DNA of 51,854 nt. Source: Rhizobacter sp. (GTDB lineage: Bacteria > Pseudomonadota > Gammaproteobacteria > Burkholderiales > Burkholderiaceae_C). The stretch spans positions 1 through 51,854 of the forward strand of contig JANXWV010000089.1 in NCBI GenBank assembly GCA_025350965.1, in the 5' to 3' direction. Position numbers and translations under genes: made by a program. The notes below the pieces were generated by a model, which ran no database searches, had not been told where the DNA came from, and saw only the letters and a list, made by a program, of their open reading frames with translations. Within the stretch, counting starts at the first letter, position 1; each line of letters starts with the position of its first letter. Positions 1 through 8,807 of this stretch are shown piece by piece.

Positions 1-1267
1 GGTACAAACCGCGCTCCTCGCGAGCCGTGAGGATGCGCTCGCACGCCACCGCGAAGGTGGCGGTGCGCAGGCTGATCTTGTGGCGGTCGGCGGTGTCCCA
101 GATCTTCTTCAGCGCATCGACCATGATCTTGTCGAGCCGCAGGTTGATCTCGTCCTCGCTCCAGAAGAAGCTGCTGAAGTCCTGCACCCACTCGAAGTAG
201 CTCACCGTCACGCCGCCGGCATTGCAGATCACGTCGGGCACGACCAGCACGCCGCGCTCTGCAAGCACGTCGTCCGCATCGGGCAGGGTGGGGCCGTTCG
301 CGCCTTCGAGAACGAGCTTCGCCTTGATGCGGTTCGCGCGCGCAGCGGTGATCTGCGATTCGAGCGCGGCGGGGATCAGGATGTCGCAGTCCACATCCCA
401 GAACGCTTCGTTGTCGATGCGCTCTGCCGCCTTGTACTGGCCGATGCCGCCGTCACGCTTGAGCACGTCCATGGTGTCGGCAATGTCGAAGCCTGCCGGG
501 TTCACGAGCGTGCCGGTGTGGTCTTGCACGGCCACCAGTTTGGCGCCCGCCTGCACGAACAGTTCCGCCGCCGAGCCACCGACGTTGCCCATGCCTTGCA
601 CGGCCACGCGCGCGCCATTCAGGTTCATGCCGATGCGCCGTGCGGCTTCACGGCCCGTGACGAACACACCGCGCCCGGTGGCCTTCACGCGCCCGAGCGA
701 GCCGCCCAGGTGCAGCGGCTTGCCGGTGACCACGCCGGTGGCGGTCGTGCCGGTGTTCATCGAGTACGTGTCCATCATCCAGGCCATGATCTGGCCGTTG
801 GTGTTCACATCGGGCGCGGGGATGTCGCGCTGCGGGCCGATGATGATGCCGATCTCGCTGGTGTAGCGGCGCGTCATGCGCTCCAGCTCCTTGATCGACA
901 GCAGTTTGGGGTCGACGCGAATGCCGCCCTTCGCCCCGCCGTAAGGCAGGTTCACGGCGGCGCACTTCACCGTCATCCAGGCCGCCAGCGCCATCACTTC
1001 TTCGAGCGTCACGTCGGGGTGGAAGCGCACGCCGCCCTTGCCCGGGCCGCGCGAGAGGTTGTGCTGAACACGGTAGCCCTCGAAGTGCGCCACATCACCG
1101 TTGTCGAGCTCGATGGGCACGTCGACGATCAGCGCGCGCTTCGGCCGCTTCAGGGTTTCCGACCAGCGCGCCAGGTGGCCGAGGTAGGGCAGCACGCGGT
1201 CGACTTGAGAGAGGTAGGTGTCCCAGGCGGTATCGCCCTTCTGGCTGACGTAGGAGAGGTGGCTCAT
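1..1267 (-). CDS. gdhA: Glu/Leu/Phe/Val dehydrogenase (glutamate dehydrogenase), 3' end cut by window
   Basis: Reading leftward from the ATG at 1267 gives [15 protein letters not shown] and continues without a stop to the window edge, about 422 residues. It interconverts glutamate and 2-oxoglutarate plus ammonia using NAD(P). Family hallmarks seen: the substrate-binding GGAKGG motif near residue 115, the dinucleotide-binding [12 protein letters not shown] motif in the second half, and the EGANGPT stretch. The last residues read EERGLY, so only the extreme C-terminus is missing. It lies downstream of proC in the same direction, separated by 180 bp holding a strong inverted repeat, which suggests separate control. 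The enzyme class is clear; NAD versus NADP preference cannot be read here. Confidence 0.93.
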   Translation of the reverse strand, partial: MSHLSYVSQKGDTAWDTYLSQVDRVLPYLGHLARWSETLKRPKRALIVDVPIELDNGDVAHFEGYRVQHNLSRGPGKGGVRFHPDVTLEEVMALAAWMTVKCAAVNLPYGGAKGGIRVDPKLLSIKELERMTRRYTSEIGIIIGPQRDIPAPDVNTNGQIMAWMMDTYSMNTGTTATGVVTGKPLHLGGSLGRVKATGRGVFVTGREAARRIGMNLNGARVAVQGMGNVGGSAAELFVQAGAKLVAVQDHTGTLVNPAGFDIADTMDVLKRDGGIGQYKAAERIDNEAFWDVDCDILIPAALESQITAARANRIKAKLVLEGANGPTLPDADDVLAERGVLVVPDVICNAGGVTVSYFEWVQDFSSFFWSEDEINLRLDKIMVDALKKIWDTADRHKISLRTATFAVACERILTAREERGLY

Positions 1268-1323
1268 GGTTGTCTCGTGTGGCTGAGTGGCATGCACCGA
1301 CCGCCGCGCTCGTGGCGCGGGGC

Positions 1324-1383
1324 CTGCATGGGCCGCCACTGTAGGCGCGCCCATGCAGAAAGTCTTGCCGTTCGCCCATGCAG
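1324..1383. repeat. Inverted plus direct repeat of GCCCATGCAG between proC and gdhA
   Basis: CTGCATGGGC (1324-1333) is the exact reverse complement of GCCCATGCAG (1349-1358). Between them CGCC and GGCG extend the stem, leaving loop ACTGTA and one bulged C. The 11-mer CGCCCATGCAG occurs at 1348-1358 and again at 1373-1383, a 25-bp period. The element sits 57-116 bp upstream of the gdhA start. No T-run follows in the leftward direction, so an operator or mRNA leader structure fits better than an intrinsic terminator. Confidence 0.6.
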
Positions 1384-1447
1384 GTTGGGCATGGGACGAC
1401 ACGCAGGCGGCATCGGCCACCGGGCCGCATGAACACCGTGCGCGAGT

Positions 1448-2254
1448 TCAGCCGAACTCGTTGCCCAGTTCGCGTGCGCGCTGCTCGGCCGCGCGCATGG
1501 CGGCAACGAACGCGGCCTTCACGCCGCTGGCGTCGAGCACGCCGATGGCCGCATGCGTGGTGCCGCCCTTCGAGGTGACGCGCTCGCGCAGCAGCGAAGG
1601 CGCGTCGCTCGATGCCTGCGCGAGCGCGGTGGAACCGGCGAACGTGGCGAGCGCGAGCTGCTTGCCCTGCGCTTCGGTCAGGCCCATGTCGAGTGCGGCC
1701 TGCACCATGGCTTCGACCACATAGAACACATAGGCCGGGCCCGAGCCCGACAGCGCGGTGACGGCGTCGAGGTCTTGTTCGCGCTCGACCCACAGCACCT
1801 GCCCGGTGGGTGCCAGCACCGCCTCGACCTGCGCGCGCTCCGCCGCGTTGACGCCGGCGCGTGCGAACAGACCGGCGATGCCCTGGCCGATGAGCGCGGG
1901 CGTGTTCGGCATGGCGCGCACCACGCGCTCGCTGCCCGTGGCGCGCGCGATCGCACTGCTGCGAATGCCGGCCATCACGCTCAGGTGCAACGCGCCCGCC
2001 ACATGCGCGGCGCAAGGCGCGGCGGCTTGCGTGAAGAGCTGCGGCTTCACGGCCCAGACCACGAGTGCAGCCTCGGCCAGCGCGGCGTCGCTTGATGCGA
2101 AGCTGCGCACTCCGTAGTCGGCCGCGAGCTTGGCGCGCTGGGCCTCGAAGGGCTCGACGACCACGATGGACGCGCCCGGCCGCCCGCTCGCAACGAGCCC
2201 GCCGATGATGGCGCTGGCCATGTTGCCGCCGCCGATGAATGCGAGTGTTTGCAT
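1448..2254 (-). CDS. proC: Pyrroline-5-carboxylate reductase
   Basis: A 268-residue protein starting MQTLAFIGGGNMASAIIGG. It catalyses the last step of proline synthesis, reducing pyrroline-5-carboxylate with NAD(P)H in the cytoplasm. The N-terminal GGGNMA Rossmann loop, the central WAVKPQ stretch, RAMPNTPALIGQG and the C-terminal SGSGPAYVF motif are all typical. The reading frame stays open 25 codons upstream, but the dinucleotide fold begins at the ATG at 2254 and family length (about 270) supports that start. No strong Shine-Dalgarno is visible. It transcribes toward gdhA and is divergent from the DTW-domain gene. Confidence 0.95.
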   Translation of the reverse strand: MQTLAFIGGGNMASAIIGGLVASGRPGASIVVVEPFEAQRAKLAADYGVRSFASSDAALAEAALVVWAVKPQLFTQAAAPCAAHVAGALHLSVMAGIRSSAIARATGSERVVRAMPNTPALIGQGIAGLFARAGVNAAERAQVEAVLAPTGQVLWVEREQDLDAVTALSGSGPAYVFYVVEAMVQAALDMGLTEAQGKQLALATFAGSTALAQASSDAPSLLRERVTSKGGTTHAAIGVLDASGVKAAFVAAMRAAEQRARELGNEFG

Positions 2255-2422
2255 GGGTCGCTTCTTGGGGAGATCAGTCGAGGACATCAAAGATGCCGAA
2301 GGTGCGAAAGACGCCTCCGGGCGGTTCATGCCATTGTCGCGCGGTGCCGTTCCACTTGAACTCCCGCACGCCCGTGCCGCTCAGCACGCAACAGCCGGCG
2401 AGGCGGCACCGACAATCCCGGC

Positions 2423-3256
2423 ATGCTCCACGCCGTTTCCCGCCTGCGCGCTGCGCGGCTCGCGCTCAGCACCAAACCCTTTCTCGCGCGGGGCGGGTTC
2501 AAGCGCGAGCGCTGCGAGGGCTGCCGGCTGCTGCCCAGCCACTGCCTGTGTGCGCTGCGCCCCGCAACGCCCACGCGCGCCGGCGTGTGCCTGCTGATGG
2601 CCGACATCGAGCCACTCAAGCCCAGCAACACCGGCTGGTTGGTGGCCGACGTGGTGGCCGACACCTTCGCCTTCGGCTGGGCGCGCACCGCCACCGACCC
2701 GGCGCTGCTGCGCTTGCTGAGCGACCCGCAATGGCAAGCGCATGTGGTGTTCCCCGGCGAGTACGCGGCGCCGGGGCGCGTGGTACGCACCGCGCTGCCC
2801 GCCGACGCGGTGTGCAGCGCGGGTGGCCTGCCCCGCAAGCGCCCGCTGTTCATCCTGCTCGACGGCACGTGGGCCGAGGCGCGCAAGATGTTCTCGCGAA
2901 GCCCTTGCCTCGACGCGCTGCCGGTGCTGAGCTTGCAGCCCGCAGAGGCGTCGGAATACACGCAATACAAACTGCGCCGGTCGAACCGCGACGACCACTT
3001 CTGCACCAGCGAGGTCGCCGCGCAGTGCCTGCACCTGGCCGGCGAGCACACCGCCGCCATGACGCTGGCGGCCTGGCTCGACGTGTTCACCCACCACTAC
3101 CTGCAGGCGAGAAACCAGTTGCCGGTGGCCTGGGACGGCGCGGCGCATCGGCGCTGGCGCGAGGTCAATGGACCTGCCGGCGAAGCCGGGCGCCGGCCGC
3201 AGCTCGCGCCCACGCTCAGTACGTCTTGTACGACAGGAACTTGCCCGACATGCTGA
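2423..3256 (+). CDS. DTW-domain tRNA-uridine aminocarboxypropyltransferase
   Basis: This 277-residue protein has the DTW-family layout. A zinc-knuckle-like cysteine set (C31, C34, C41, C43 in CEGC..CLC) is followed by the name-giving motif as LLDGTWAEARKM, with D147, T149 and W150. Family members (E. coli TapT/YfiP and relatives) transfer the aminocarboxypropyl group of SAM to a tRNA uridine (acp3U). The C-terminal tail is low in family features and its last 41 bp overlap the convergent cyanase gene tail to tail. The family assignment is firm; the exact tRNA position modified is inference. Confidence 0.85.
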   Translation: MLHAVSRLRAARLALSTKPFLARGGFKRERCEGCRLLPSHCLCALRPATPTRAGVCLLMADIEPLKPSNTGWLVADVVADTFAFGWARTATDPALLRLLSDPQWQAHVVFPGEYAAPGRVVRTALPADAVCSAGGLPRKRPLFILLDGTWAEARKMFSRSPCLDALPVLSLQPAEASEYTQYKLRRSNRDDHFCTSEVAAQCLHLAGEHTAAMTLAAWLDVFTHHYLQARNQLPVAWDGAAHRRWREVNGPAGEAGRRPQLAPTLSTSCTTGTCPTC

Positions 3257-3659
3257 TGCTGACGCGGTCCCCGGCTGCGTGCGGCTCGCGCTGCAGGTCC
3301 ATCTTGAAGTCGATCGCAGACATGATGCCGTCACCGAACTCTTCGTGGATCAGTTCCTTGAAGGTCGTGCCGTAGACGCTGATCAGCTCATAGAACCGAT
3401 AGATCAAGGGGTCGGTCGGCACGGCGGTGGGCAGGCTCCCTTTGTAGGGCACGACTTGCAGCCACTTCATCTCTTCGTCGTTCAGGCCGAAGATCTCGCC
3501 GACGGTGGCGGCTTGCTGCGCGGTCAGCGTCATCTGGCCCAGGCATGCGGCGGTGACCCATTCCTTGCTCAGCCCCACCGATTTGGCCACGTCGGCCCAT
3601 TTCAGGCCCTTGCTGACCTTGGTGGTGATGATCTTCTCGGTGACATCCAGACGGCTCAT
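3216..3659 (-). CDS. cynS: Cyanate hydratase (cyanase)
   Basis: This 147-residue protein decomposes cyanate with bicarbonate to carbon dioxide and carbamate, the latter giving ammonia. The block TDPLIYRFYELISVYGTTFK carries the catalytic Arg88 and Glu91, and GDGIMSAIDFK carries the catalytic Ser114. These are equivalent to Arg96, Glu99 and Ser122 of the E. coli enzyme. Length and the N-terminal helical domain (WADVAKSVGLSKEW) are normal. Its ATG overlaps the stop of the ABC ATPase gene (ATGA), so translation is coupled and it is the last gene of the importer operon. This strongly suggests that the transporter carries cyanate, or nitrate and cyanate. Confidence 0.97.
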   Translation of the reverse strand: MSRLDVTEKIITTKVSKGLKWADVAKSVGLSKEWVTAACLGQMTLTAQQAATVGEIFGLNDEEMKWLQVVPYKGSLPTAVPTDPLIYRFYELISVYGTTFKELIHEEFGDGIMSAIDFKMDLQREPHAAGDRVSISMSGKFLSYKTY

Positions 3660-4570
3660 GCAAATCTCCTCAAGGGGATGGTGACAGGGGTGGTGGAACG
3701 GGGTGTTGGTGGCTGCGGCTCGGCCAGCCCGGGGCTCACTTCCAGCGGCTGTGCCGGTGCGCGCCCGTGCGACAGGTCTTTGCTGCGCGACACCAGAAAG
3801 TCGACCAGGTGGTTGCGGATGCGGTAGTACTGCGGGTCATGGTGCAGCGTGGCACGCTGGCGGCCCTTGTCGGGGTCGCGGGTCATCGTGTTTCTGACGA
3901 CCTCGGCGACCCGGGCTTGCGGGCCGTTGCTCATCAGAAGAATGCGGTCGGCCAGAAGAATGGCTTCGTCGACATCGTGCGTGATCATGAACACGGTCTG
4001 GTGCGTCTGGGCGCAGATGCGCAAGAGTTCGTCCTGGATCGTCCCGCGTGTCAATGCATCCAGTGCGCCAAAAGGTTCGTCGAGCAGCAGCATGCGCGGC
4101 TGGATGGCGAACGCCCGCGCGATGCCCACTCGCTGCTTCATGCCGCCACTCAAGGCGCTGGGCTTCTTGTCGATGGCGCCGGCCAGGCCGACCAGTTCGA
4201 CGTATTTCTGCACATGCTCGTCGACCTGCGCGCGGTTCCAATCGGGCCACTTGCTGCGCACCGCGAATGCGATGTTCTTGCGCACGCTCAGCCACGGCAT
4301 CAGCGCGTGGCCCTGAAACACCACACCGCGGTCGAGGCTGGGGCCGGCGACCTGGCGGTGGTCCATGAAGACGAGGCCGGCGCTGGCCGACTCCAGGCCC
4401 GCCAGCACGTTCAGGATCGTCGTCTTGCCGCAGCCGCTGTGGCCGACGATGCAGACGAATTCACCCTGCGCAATGTCGAAGTTGACGCTGTCGAACACCG
4501 GCTCGCCCGCACCGGCGAAGGTCTTGCCCAGGCCTTCGACCTTGAGGAATTCAGCGCGCTCAGTCTGCAT
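3656..4570 (-). CDS. ABC transporter ATP-binding protein (nitrate/cyanate/taurine type)
   Basis: This 304-residue ATPase powers the importer encoded with it. Visible motifs in order: Walker A GHSGCGKTT, Q-loop VFQGHALMPW, signature LSGGMKQRVG, Walker B MLLLDEPFGALD and H-loop MITHD. This is the NrtD/SsuB/TauB branch that drives import of small anions. The C-terminus carries about 40 extra proline-rich residues (PAQPLEVSPG..PTPRSTTP) with no motif I recognise. The start overlaps the permease gene by 11 bp and the stop overlaps cynS by 4 bp, so the four genes form one tight operon. Cyanate as substrate is inferred from cynS. Confidence 0.92.
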   Translation of the reverse strand: MQTERAEFLKVEGLGKTFAGAGEPVFDSVNFDIAQGEFVCIVGHSGCGKTTILNVLAGLESASAGLVFMDHRQVAGPSLDRGVVFQGHALMPWLSVRKNIAFAVRSKWPDWNRAQVDEHVQKYVELVGLAGAIDKKPSALSGGMKQRVGIARAFAIQPRMLLLDEPFGALDALTRGTIQDELLRICAQTHQTVFMITHDVDEAILLADRILLMSNGPQARVAEVVRNTMTRDPDKGRQRATLHHDPQYYRIRNHLVDFLVSRSKDLSHGRAPAQPLEVSPGLAEPQPPTPRSTTPVTIPLRRFA

Positions 4571-5456
4571 AGGTCACGGCTTTCTGCAAACGGGCGAAGG
4601 CCATGTCGAGCAGCATGCCGACCACCCCGATCACCAGCACCGCGAAGATCACATTGGGCAGGCTCAGGTTGTTCCACTCGTTCCAGACAAAGTAGCCGAT
4701 GCCGGTGCCTCCCACCAGCATCTCGGCCGCCACGATGACCAGCCACGCGATGCCCATGCTGATGCGCATGCCCGTCAGGATGGTGGGGGCCGCCGCCGGC
4801 AGGATCACCTCGAACGCCTTGCGCAGGGGGCTCACTTCGAGCGTGCGCGCCACGTTCAGCCACTCCTTGCGCACACTGGCCACGCCGAAGGCGGTGTTGA
4901 TCAGCATCGGCCACACACTGCAGATGAAGATCACGAAGATGCCGCTGATGGTGCTGTCCTTGATGGTGTAGAGCGCGAGCGGCATCCAGGCCAGCGGCGA
5001 GATGGGTTTGAGCACCTGGATGAACGGGTCGAGCGCGCGGTGAATCAGCGGGTTCATGCCGATCACGAAGCCCAGCGGGATCGCCACCACCGCGGCCAAC
5101 ACGTAGCCGAGCGCAACGCGGCCGAGTGAATACATCAACTGCAAGCCCACGCCTTTGTCGTTCGGGCCGTTGTCGTAGAAGGGGCTCGCCAGGTTGCGCA
5201 CCGCGGCCGCGCCCATCTGGGAAAGGGTCGGGAAGCCGCTCTTGCCGCTGGTGCCCGTGGCTGCGTTGGCCGCCAGGCTGCCGGGGTCTTTGCCCATCAA
5301 TTTGGCGTACTCGATTTGCTCGACGGTCAACGCAGCCGCCGGCACAGCGACCACGGCGGGCCGCAGTGTGGCCAGGTGCCACACGAGCAGGATCACGCCC
5401 AGGATCAGCAGCGACACCAGCGCGGCCTTCAGCGTCTGTGGTTCGGCGGCCTTCAT
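4560..5456 (-). CDS. ABC transporter permease (nitrate/cyanate type, BPD inner-membrane family)
   Basis: A 298-residue inner-membrane permease. It has one N-terminal hydrophobic segment ([18 protein letters not shown]), then a soluble stretch of roughly 70 residues, then the five-helix core beginning near [18 protein letters not shown]. The EAA-type coupling loop is [20 protein letters not shown]. The long periplasmic insertion after the first helix is typical of the NrtB/CynB group. It lies between the binding-protein and ATPase genes, 2 bp after the former and overlapping the latter. Substrate is inferred from operon context only. Confidence 0.92.
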   Translation of the reverse strand: MKAAEPQTLKAALVSLLILGVILLVWHLATLRPAVVAVPAAALTVEQIEYAKLMGKDPGSLAANAATGTSGKSGFPTLSQMGAAAVRNLASPFYDNGPNDKGVGLQLMYSLGRVALGYVLAAVVAIPLGFVIGMNPLIHRALDPFIQVLKPISPLAWMPLALYTIKDSTISGIFVIFICSVWPMLINTAFGVASVRKEWLNVARTLEVSPLRKAFEVILPAAAPTILTGMRISMGIAWLVIVAAEMLVGGTGIGYFVWNEWNNLSLPNVIFAVLVIGVVGMLLDMAFARLQKAVTYAD

Positions 5457-5458
5457 GC

Positions 5459-6832
5459 TCAGGCCATCTTGTGAATGGCAAAGCTCTTCAGGTAGTCATC
5501 GGCCTTGGCGGCGTCGAACTCCTTGCCCATGATCTTGAACTTCTTGTAGGCGCCATCGGGCACCGGCTGGCCCAGCTCCTTCATGTACTTCTTGGCGTCG
5601 GTGATGAGGAAGACCTTCTCTGCCACCTGCTTGTAGTTGACCTCGCCCTTGAGGTAACCCCAGCGCTTCATCTGGGTCATCATCCACACGGCCATGCTCT
5701 GCCACGGCACAGGGTCGAAGTCGGCCCGCTCGGGCACCACGCGCACGTTGCCCAGGCCGTCGGCGAACTTGCCGGTCAGCACCTGCGTCAACACGGCCTC
5801 GGGCTGGTTCAGGTACTGCGCCGGGCTGATGACCTTGGCGATCAGTTCGCGGTTCTCGGGCTTGCGCGCCATGGCCGCTGCCGTCAGCACGCTGCGGTAC
5901 AGCGCCGCGAAAGTGTTGGGGTTGCTCTGGATGAAGGCCTCGGGCACGCCGAACGCGCAGCACGGGTGGCCGTCCCAGATTTCGCGGCTCAGGATGTGGA
6001 TGAAGCCCGCTTCTTCGAACACCGCGCGTTGGTTGAAGGGGTCGGGACCGAGGAAGCCGTCGATGTTGCCGGCACGCAGGTTGGCCACCATCTCGGCCGG
6101 CGGCGTGACGCGCAGCTGCACGTCGGTGTCGGGGTTCAGGCCCGCCTCGGCGAGGTAGTAGCGCAGCAGGAAGTTGTGGATGCTGTAGTCGAAGGGAATG
6201 GCGAACTTGAAGCCCTTCCAGCCCTTCGGGTCGCGACTGCTTTTGTGCTTGTTGGCCAGCACGATGGCCTGGCCGTTGATGTTCTGGATGGTGGCCACGT
6301 TCATCGGTTGCGCGGCGCTGCCCAAGCCCAGGCTGATGGCCAGGGGCATGGGGCTCAGGAAGTGCGTGGCGTCGTACTCCTTGTTCATGATCTTGTCGCG
6401 GATCAACGCCCAACCGGCTGTCTTCATCAGCTGCACGCTCAGGCCTTGCTGGCGATAGAAGCCCAGCGGGTCGGCCATGATCAAGGGGCTCGCGCAGGTG
6501 ATCGGGATGAAGCCGATCTTCAGTTCCCTCTTCTCCAGTGGTTTGCGTTCTTCGGCCATCGCCTGCAGGCTGGCCAGCGGCAACACGCTGCCGATGGCCG
6601 CCATCGCACCGCGCCGGCCCACGGCCTTCAGGAAGGCGCGGCGCACCGGTTCGCGCGGGAACAGGGCCTTGACCAACGCCGCTTCCATGAACTGGCGGCC
6701 CAGCGTGTCGGGCGCCACATCGGCGTGCGCTTGCGGCGGGTGGTCGGCGCCACACGCGCAGCGCAGCATCAGGGGGCGGTCGGCGTCGTAGGCGTCGTAG
6801 GGCTGAAGAGGGTCGAACATCGGGCCGGGCAT
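5459..6832 (-). CDS. ABC transporter substrate-binding protein, NrtA/CmpA family, Tat signal
   Basis: This 457-residue periplasmic binding protein is the first gene of the importer-cynS operon. A twin-arginine signal RRAFLKAVG starts at residue 64, followed by a hydrophobic run ending ASLQAMA. The mature part has NrtA/CmpA features ([46 protein letters not shown]). The roughly 60 residues before the signal contain a Cys25-x-Cys27 pair followed by His-rich sequence ([13 protein letters not shown]). From memory this preface also occurs in related proteins. An AAGGAAG ribosome site lies 6 nt before the chosen ATG. The Tat signal suggests export in folded form. Ligand is nitrate, cyanate or bicarbonate by family; cyanate by context. 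Confidence 0.9.
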   Translation of the reverse strand: MPGPMFDPLQPYDAYDADRPLMLRCACGADHPPQAHADVAPDTLGRQFMEAALVKALFPREPVRRAFLKAVGRRGAMAAIGSVLPLASLQAMAEERKPLEKRELKIGFIPITCASPLIMADPLGFYRQQGLSVQLMKTAGWALIRDKIMNKEYDATHFLSPMPLAISLGLGSAAQPMNVATIQNINGQAIVLANKHKSSRDPKGWKGFKFAIPFDYSIHNFLLRYYLAEAGLNPDTDVQLRVTPPAEMVANLRAGNIDGFLGPDPFNQRAVFEEAGFIHILSREIWDGHPCCAFGVPEAFIQSNPNTFAALYRSVLTAAAMARKPENRELIAKVISPAQYLNQPEAVLTQVLTGKFADGLGNVRVVPERADFDPVPWQSMAVWMMTQMKRWGYLKGEVNYKQVAEKVFLITDAKKYMKELGQPVPDGAYKKFKIMGKEFDAAKADDYLKSFAIHKMA

Positions 6833-6843
6833 CGCGCTTCCTT

Positions 6844-6889
6844 CTCGTCATTCCACACACGGGACGAGCATCCAAAGCACGAAGCGTGC
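6844..6889. promoter_or_regulatory. Inverted repeats in the divergent importer/regulator intergenic region
   Basis: The 129-bp gap between the binding-protein gene and the sigma-54 activator gene holds two dyads. One is CTCGTC (6844-6849) paired with GACGAG (6863-6868). The other is the compact palindrome GCACG-AAG-CGTGC (6877-6889). Both sit 12-57 bp upstream of the importer start, a usual place for operators. I found no GG-N10-GC sigma-54 signature facing the importer. Function is inference. Confidence 0.35.
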
Positions 6890-6931
6890 ACAAGGTCGGC
6901 GCAGCCGCTGGCGCGACGGGCGCGCGTCAGG

Positions 6932-6947
6932 TGGCCGGCTTCTTGCA
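6932..6947 (+). promoter_or_regulatory. Possible sigma-54 promoter upstream of the activator gene
   Basis: TGGCCGGCTTCTTGCA keeps the invariant GG (6933-6934) and GC (6945-6946) with exactly 10 bp between, and a good TTGCA at -12. The predicted transcription start (about 6958) is only some 4 nt before the chosen ATG. Either the message is nearly leaderless, the annotated start is wrong, or the match is chance in GC-rich DNA. Weak candidate for autoregulation. Confidence 0.3.
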
Positions 6948-6961
6948 CGCCTCTCTGGGCC

Positions 6962-8581
6962 ATGTCGCCACGCGCCGCACTCAAGCCCGTCAGCCCCGCC
7001 GCCAGCGCGGCGCCGGACTGGCGCGCACAAGAGTTGTTGCTGCTCAGCCAGGTAATACGCGGCGTCGGGCAGAGCCTGGCCCCGGCCGTGGTGCTGCGCG
7101 AAATGCTGCACCTGATGAGCGAGTTGCTGGGTCTGAACCGTGGCCGCATCGTGTTGGCCGACGAAGGCCCGAACGGCGTGGGCGGCGTGGGCAGCCCGCA
7201 CGGCCCGGTGGCCAGCCGCATTCACCACGCCTATGGGTTGACCCAGGACGAGGTCGCCAAAGGCCGCTACGGCCCCGGCGAAGGCGTCACCGGCCGCGTG
7301 CTGGGCACCGGCCAGCCGGCGATCGTGCAAGACGTCGATGCCGAGCCGGCGTTTCTGTTCCGCGCCGTGCCGCGCAGCCGCTTGCCGCCGCAGACCGTGG
7401 CGTTCATCGCCTTGCCCATCGAGGTAGAGCGCCGCACCATCGGCGTGTTGGCGTGCCACCGCATCCGCGTGCGCAACCGCCAGTTGGGGGACGACGTGGC
7501 GATCCTGCGCATCCTTGCAACGCTCGCCGGGCAGATGCTGCAACTGCAGCGCCTGGTGGCGGCGACCACGCGCGGGCTGCAGGAGCGCAACGAGCAGTTG
7601 ACGGTGGCCCTGCAGAGCGCGGCCGCTCGTTACGGCATCGTCGGCACGGCGCCGCCCTTGCTGCGCGCCATCGGCGAGCTGGAACGCGTGGCCAGCGCCA
7701 CCGCCAGCGTGTTGCTGCTCGGTGAATCCGGGACCGGCAAGGAGCTGTTTGCGCGCGCACTGCATTTGTCCAGCCCGCGCCGTGATGCGCCTTTCATCAA
7801 GGTCAACTGCGCGGCGATCCCGGAAACGCTGTTCGAGAGCGAGCTGTTCGGCCATGAACGCGGCGCCTTCACCGGTGCGCAGGGTGAACGCGCCGGCTGG
7901 TTCGAACTGGCCGACGGCGGCACCATCTTTCTCGATGAGATCGGCGAGCTGCCGCTGCAGCTGCAAACCAAGCTGCTGCGCACGCTGCAGGAGGGCACCA
8001 TCCAGCGCCTGGGCGGCAAGCGCGAGAAAAAGATCGACGTTCGCCTGGTGGCCGCGACCCATCGCGACCTGGAACAAGAAGCCGCGCGCGGGCACTTCCG
8101 GCGCGACCTGTTCTATCGCCTGTACGTGATCCCGATCCGGCTGCCCAGCCTGCGCGAACGGCCCGACGACATCCCGCTGCTGACGCTGCACTTTCTCAGC
8201 CGCGCCAACCAGGCGCACCAGCGCAACGTGAACCTCACACCCGAGGCGCTGACGCGGCTGGCGCGCCACCCCTGGCCGGGCAACATCCGCGAACTGGCCA
8301 ACCTGGTCGAGCGTCTGGTGCTGCTGGCCGAAGTGCCGCTGGTCAGCGAAGCCGCAGTGCACCGGCTGCTGCACGACGGCTCGCCGACGCTGCCGCAGGC
8401 GGTTGCAGCCGCTGCACCGGGCGCCCTCGTGCGCGACTACTGGCGCGCCGATTCACACAGTGCGCAGGCGCTCCATGAAGCCTTGGTGGGCGCGGGCGGC
8501 AACCAGTCGCGCGCGGCGCAGGCCTTGGGCTTGACGGCCCGGCAGTTCGGTTACCGGCTGAAGAAGCTTCAAACCGGTTGA
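6962..8581 (+). CDS. Sigma-54-dependent Fis-family transcriptional activator (GAF-AAA+-Fis, NifA/NorR-like)
   Basis: This 539-residue enhancer-binding protein has an N-terminal GAF sensor domain (about residues 25-190; [31 protein letters not shown]). The AAA+ domain carries Walker A GESGTGKE near 253-260, the sigma-54 contact loop GAFTGA at 301-306 and Walker [15 protein letters not shown] Fis helix-turn-helix ([20 protein letters not shown]) ends the protein. The frame is open far upstream, but homology-like sequence begins only here. No Shine-Dalgarno is evident. The interdomain cysteines of oxygen-sensing NifA proteins are absent. Immediately downstream lie phased repeats and a -24/-12 promoter, so its probable target is the next operon. 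The ligand sensed by the GAF domain is unknown. Confidence 0.93.
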   Translation: MSPRAALKPVSPAASAAPDWRAQELLLLSQVIRGVGQSLAPAVVLREMLHLMSELLGLNRGRIVLADEGPNGVGGVGSPHGPVASRIHHAYGLTQDEVAKGRYGPGEGVTGRVLGTGQPAIVQDVDAEPAFLFRAVPRSRLPPQTVAFIALPIEVERRTIGVLACHRIRVRNRQLGDDVAILRILATLAGQMLQLQRLVAATTRGLQERNEQLTVALQSAAARYGIVGTAPPLLRAIGELERVASATASVLLLGESGTGKELFARALHLSSPRRDAPFIKVNCAAIPETLFESELFGHERGAFTGAQGERAGWFELADGGTIFLDEIGELPLQLQTKLLRTLQEGTIQRLGGKREKKIDVRLVAATHRDLEQEAARGHFRRDLFYRLYVIPIRLPSLRERPDDIPLLTLHFLSRANQAHQRNVNLTPEALTRLARHPWPGNIRELANLVERLVLLAEVPLVSEAAVHRLLHDGSPTLPQAVAAAAPGALVRDYWRADSHSAQALHEALVGAGGNQSRAAQALGLTARQFGYRLKKLQTG

Positions 8582-8610
8582 CGGGGCTCTCGTGGGCTCT
8601 CGGGGACTCT

Positions 8611-8640
8611 ACAAACGTCGACAAAGTTCGACAAATTGTT
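8611..8640 (+). promoter_or_regulatory. Three phased 10-bp repeats, putative activator enhancer (UAS)
   Basis: ACAAACGTCG-ACAAAGTTCG-ACAAATTGTT are three contiguous decamers sharing ACAAA, the first two also ending TCG, so they face the same side of the helix. They contain GTCGAC and ACAA-N-TTGT palindromes. Their start is 145 bp upstream of the -24 box, an ideal distance for a sigma-54 enhancer, and just after the gene for an activator with a Fis DNA-binding domain. The role as UAS is inference. Confidence 0.6.
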
Positions 8641-8755
8641 CCCAAAGCGTCGCGCGCCTTCGCGGGTTGGCAGCCCCGGCGAACGCCGGGCCGACACACC
8701 GGTTTACCAGCACCCACGCGCCCTCGCGGACGACGGCGCGCAGCACGCAGATGCG

Positions 8756-8771
8756 TGGCACAGGCCTTGCG
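8756..8771 (+). promoter_or_regulatory. Sigma-54 (-24/-12) promoter of the sulfurtransferase operon
   Basis: TGGCAC (8756-8761), 5 bp, then TTGC (8767-8770) followed by G. GG and GC are exactly 10 bp apart, matching consensus TGGCAC-N5-TTGCW except the last base. The predicted start of transcription is near 8782, giving a leader of about 26 nt before the ATG at 8808. Together with the adjacent activator gene this is a convincing regulated promoter. Confidence 0.8.
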
Positions 8772-8807
8772 CTGATGTTCGTCGCCCCCAACCGCCTGGA
8801 GTCGCCC

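Noticed and set aside
5126..6961. Open frame continuing about 610 codons upstream of the sigma-54 activator
   Set aside because: It is antisense to the binding protein and permease genes and has no recognisable domain; the activator's GAF domain begins soon after the ATG at 6962.
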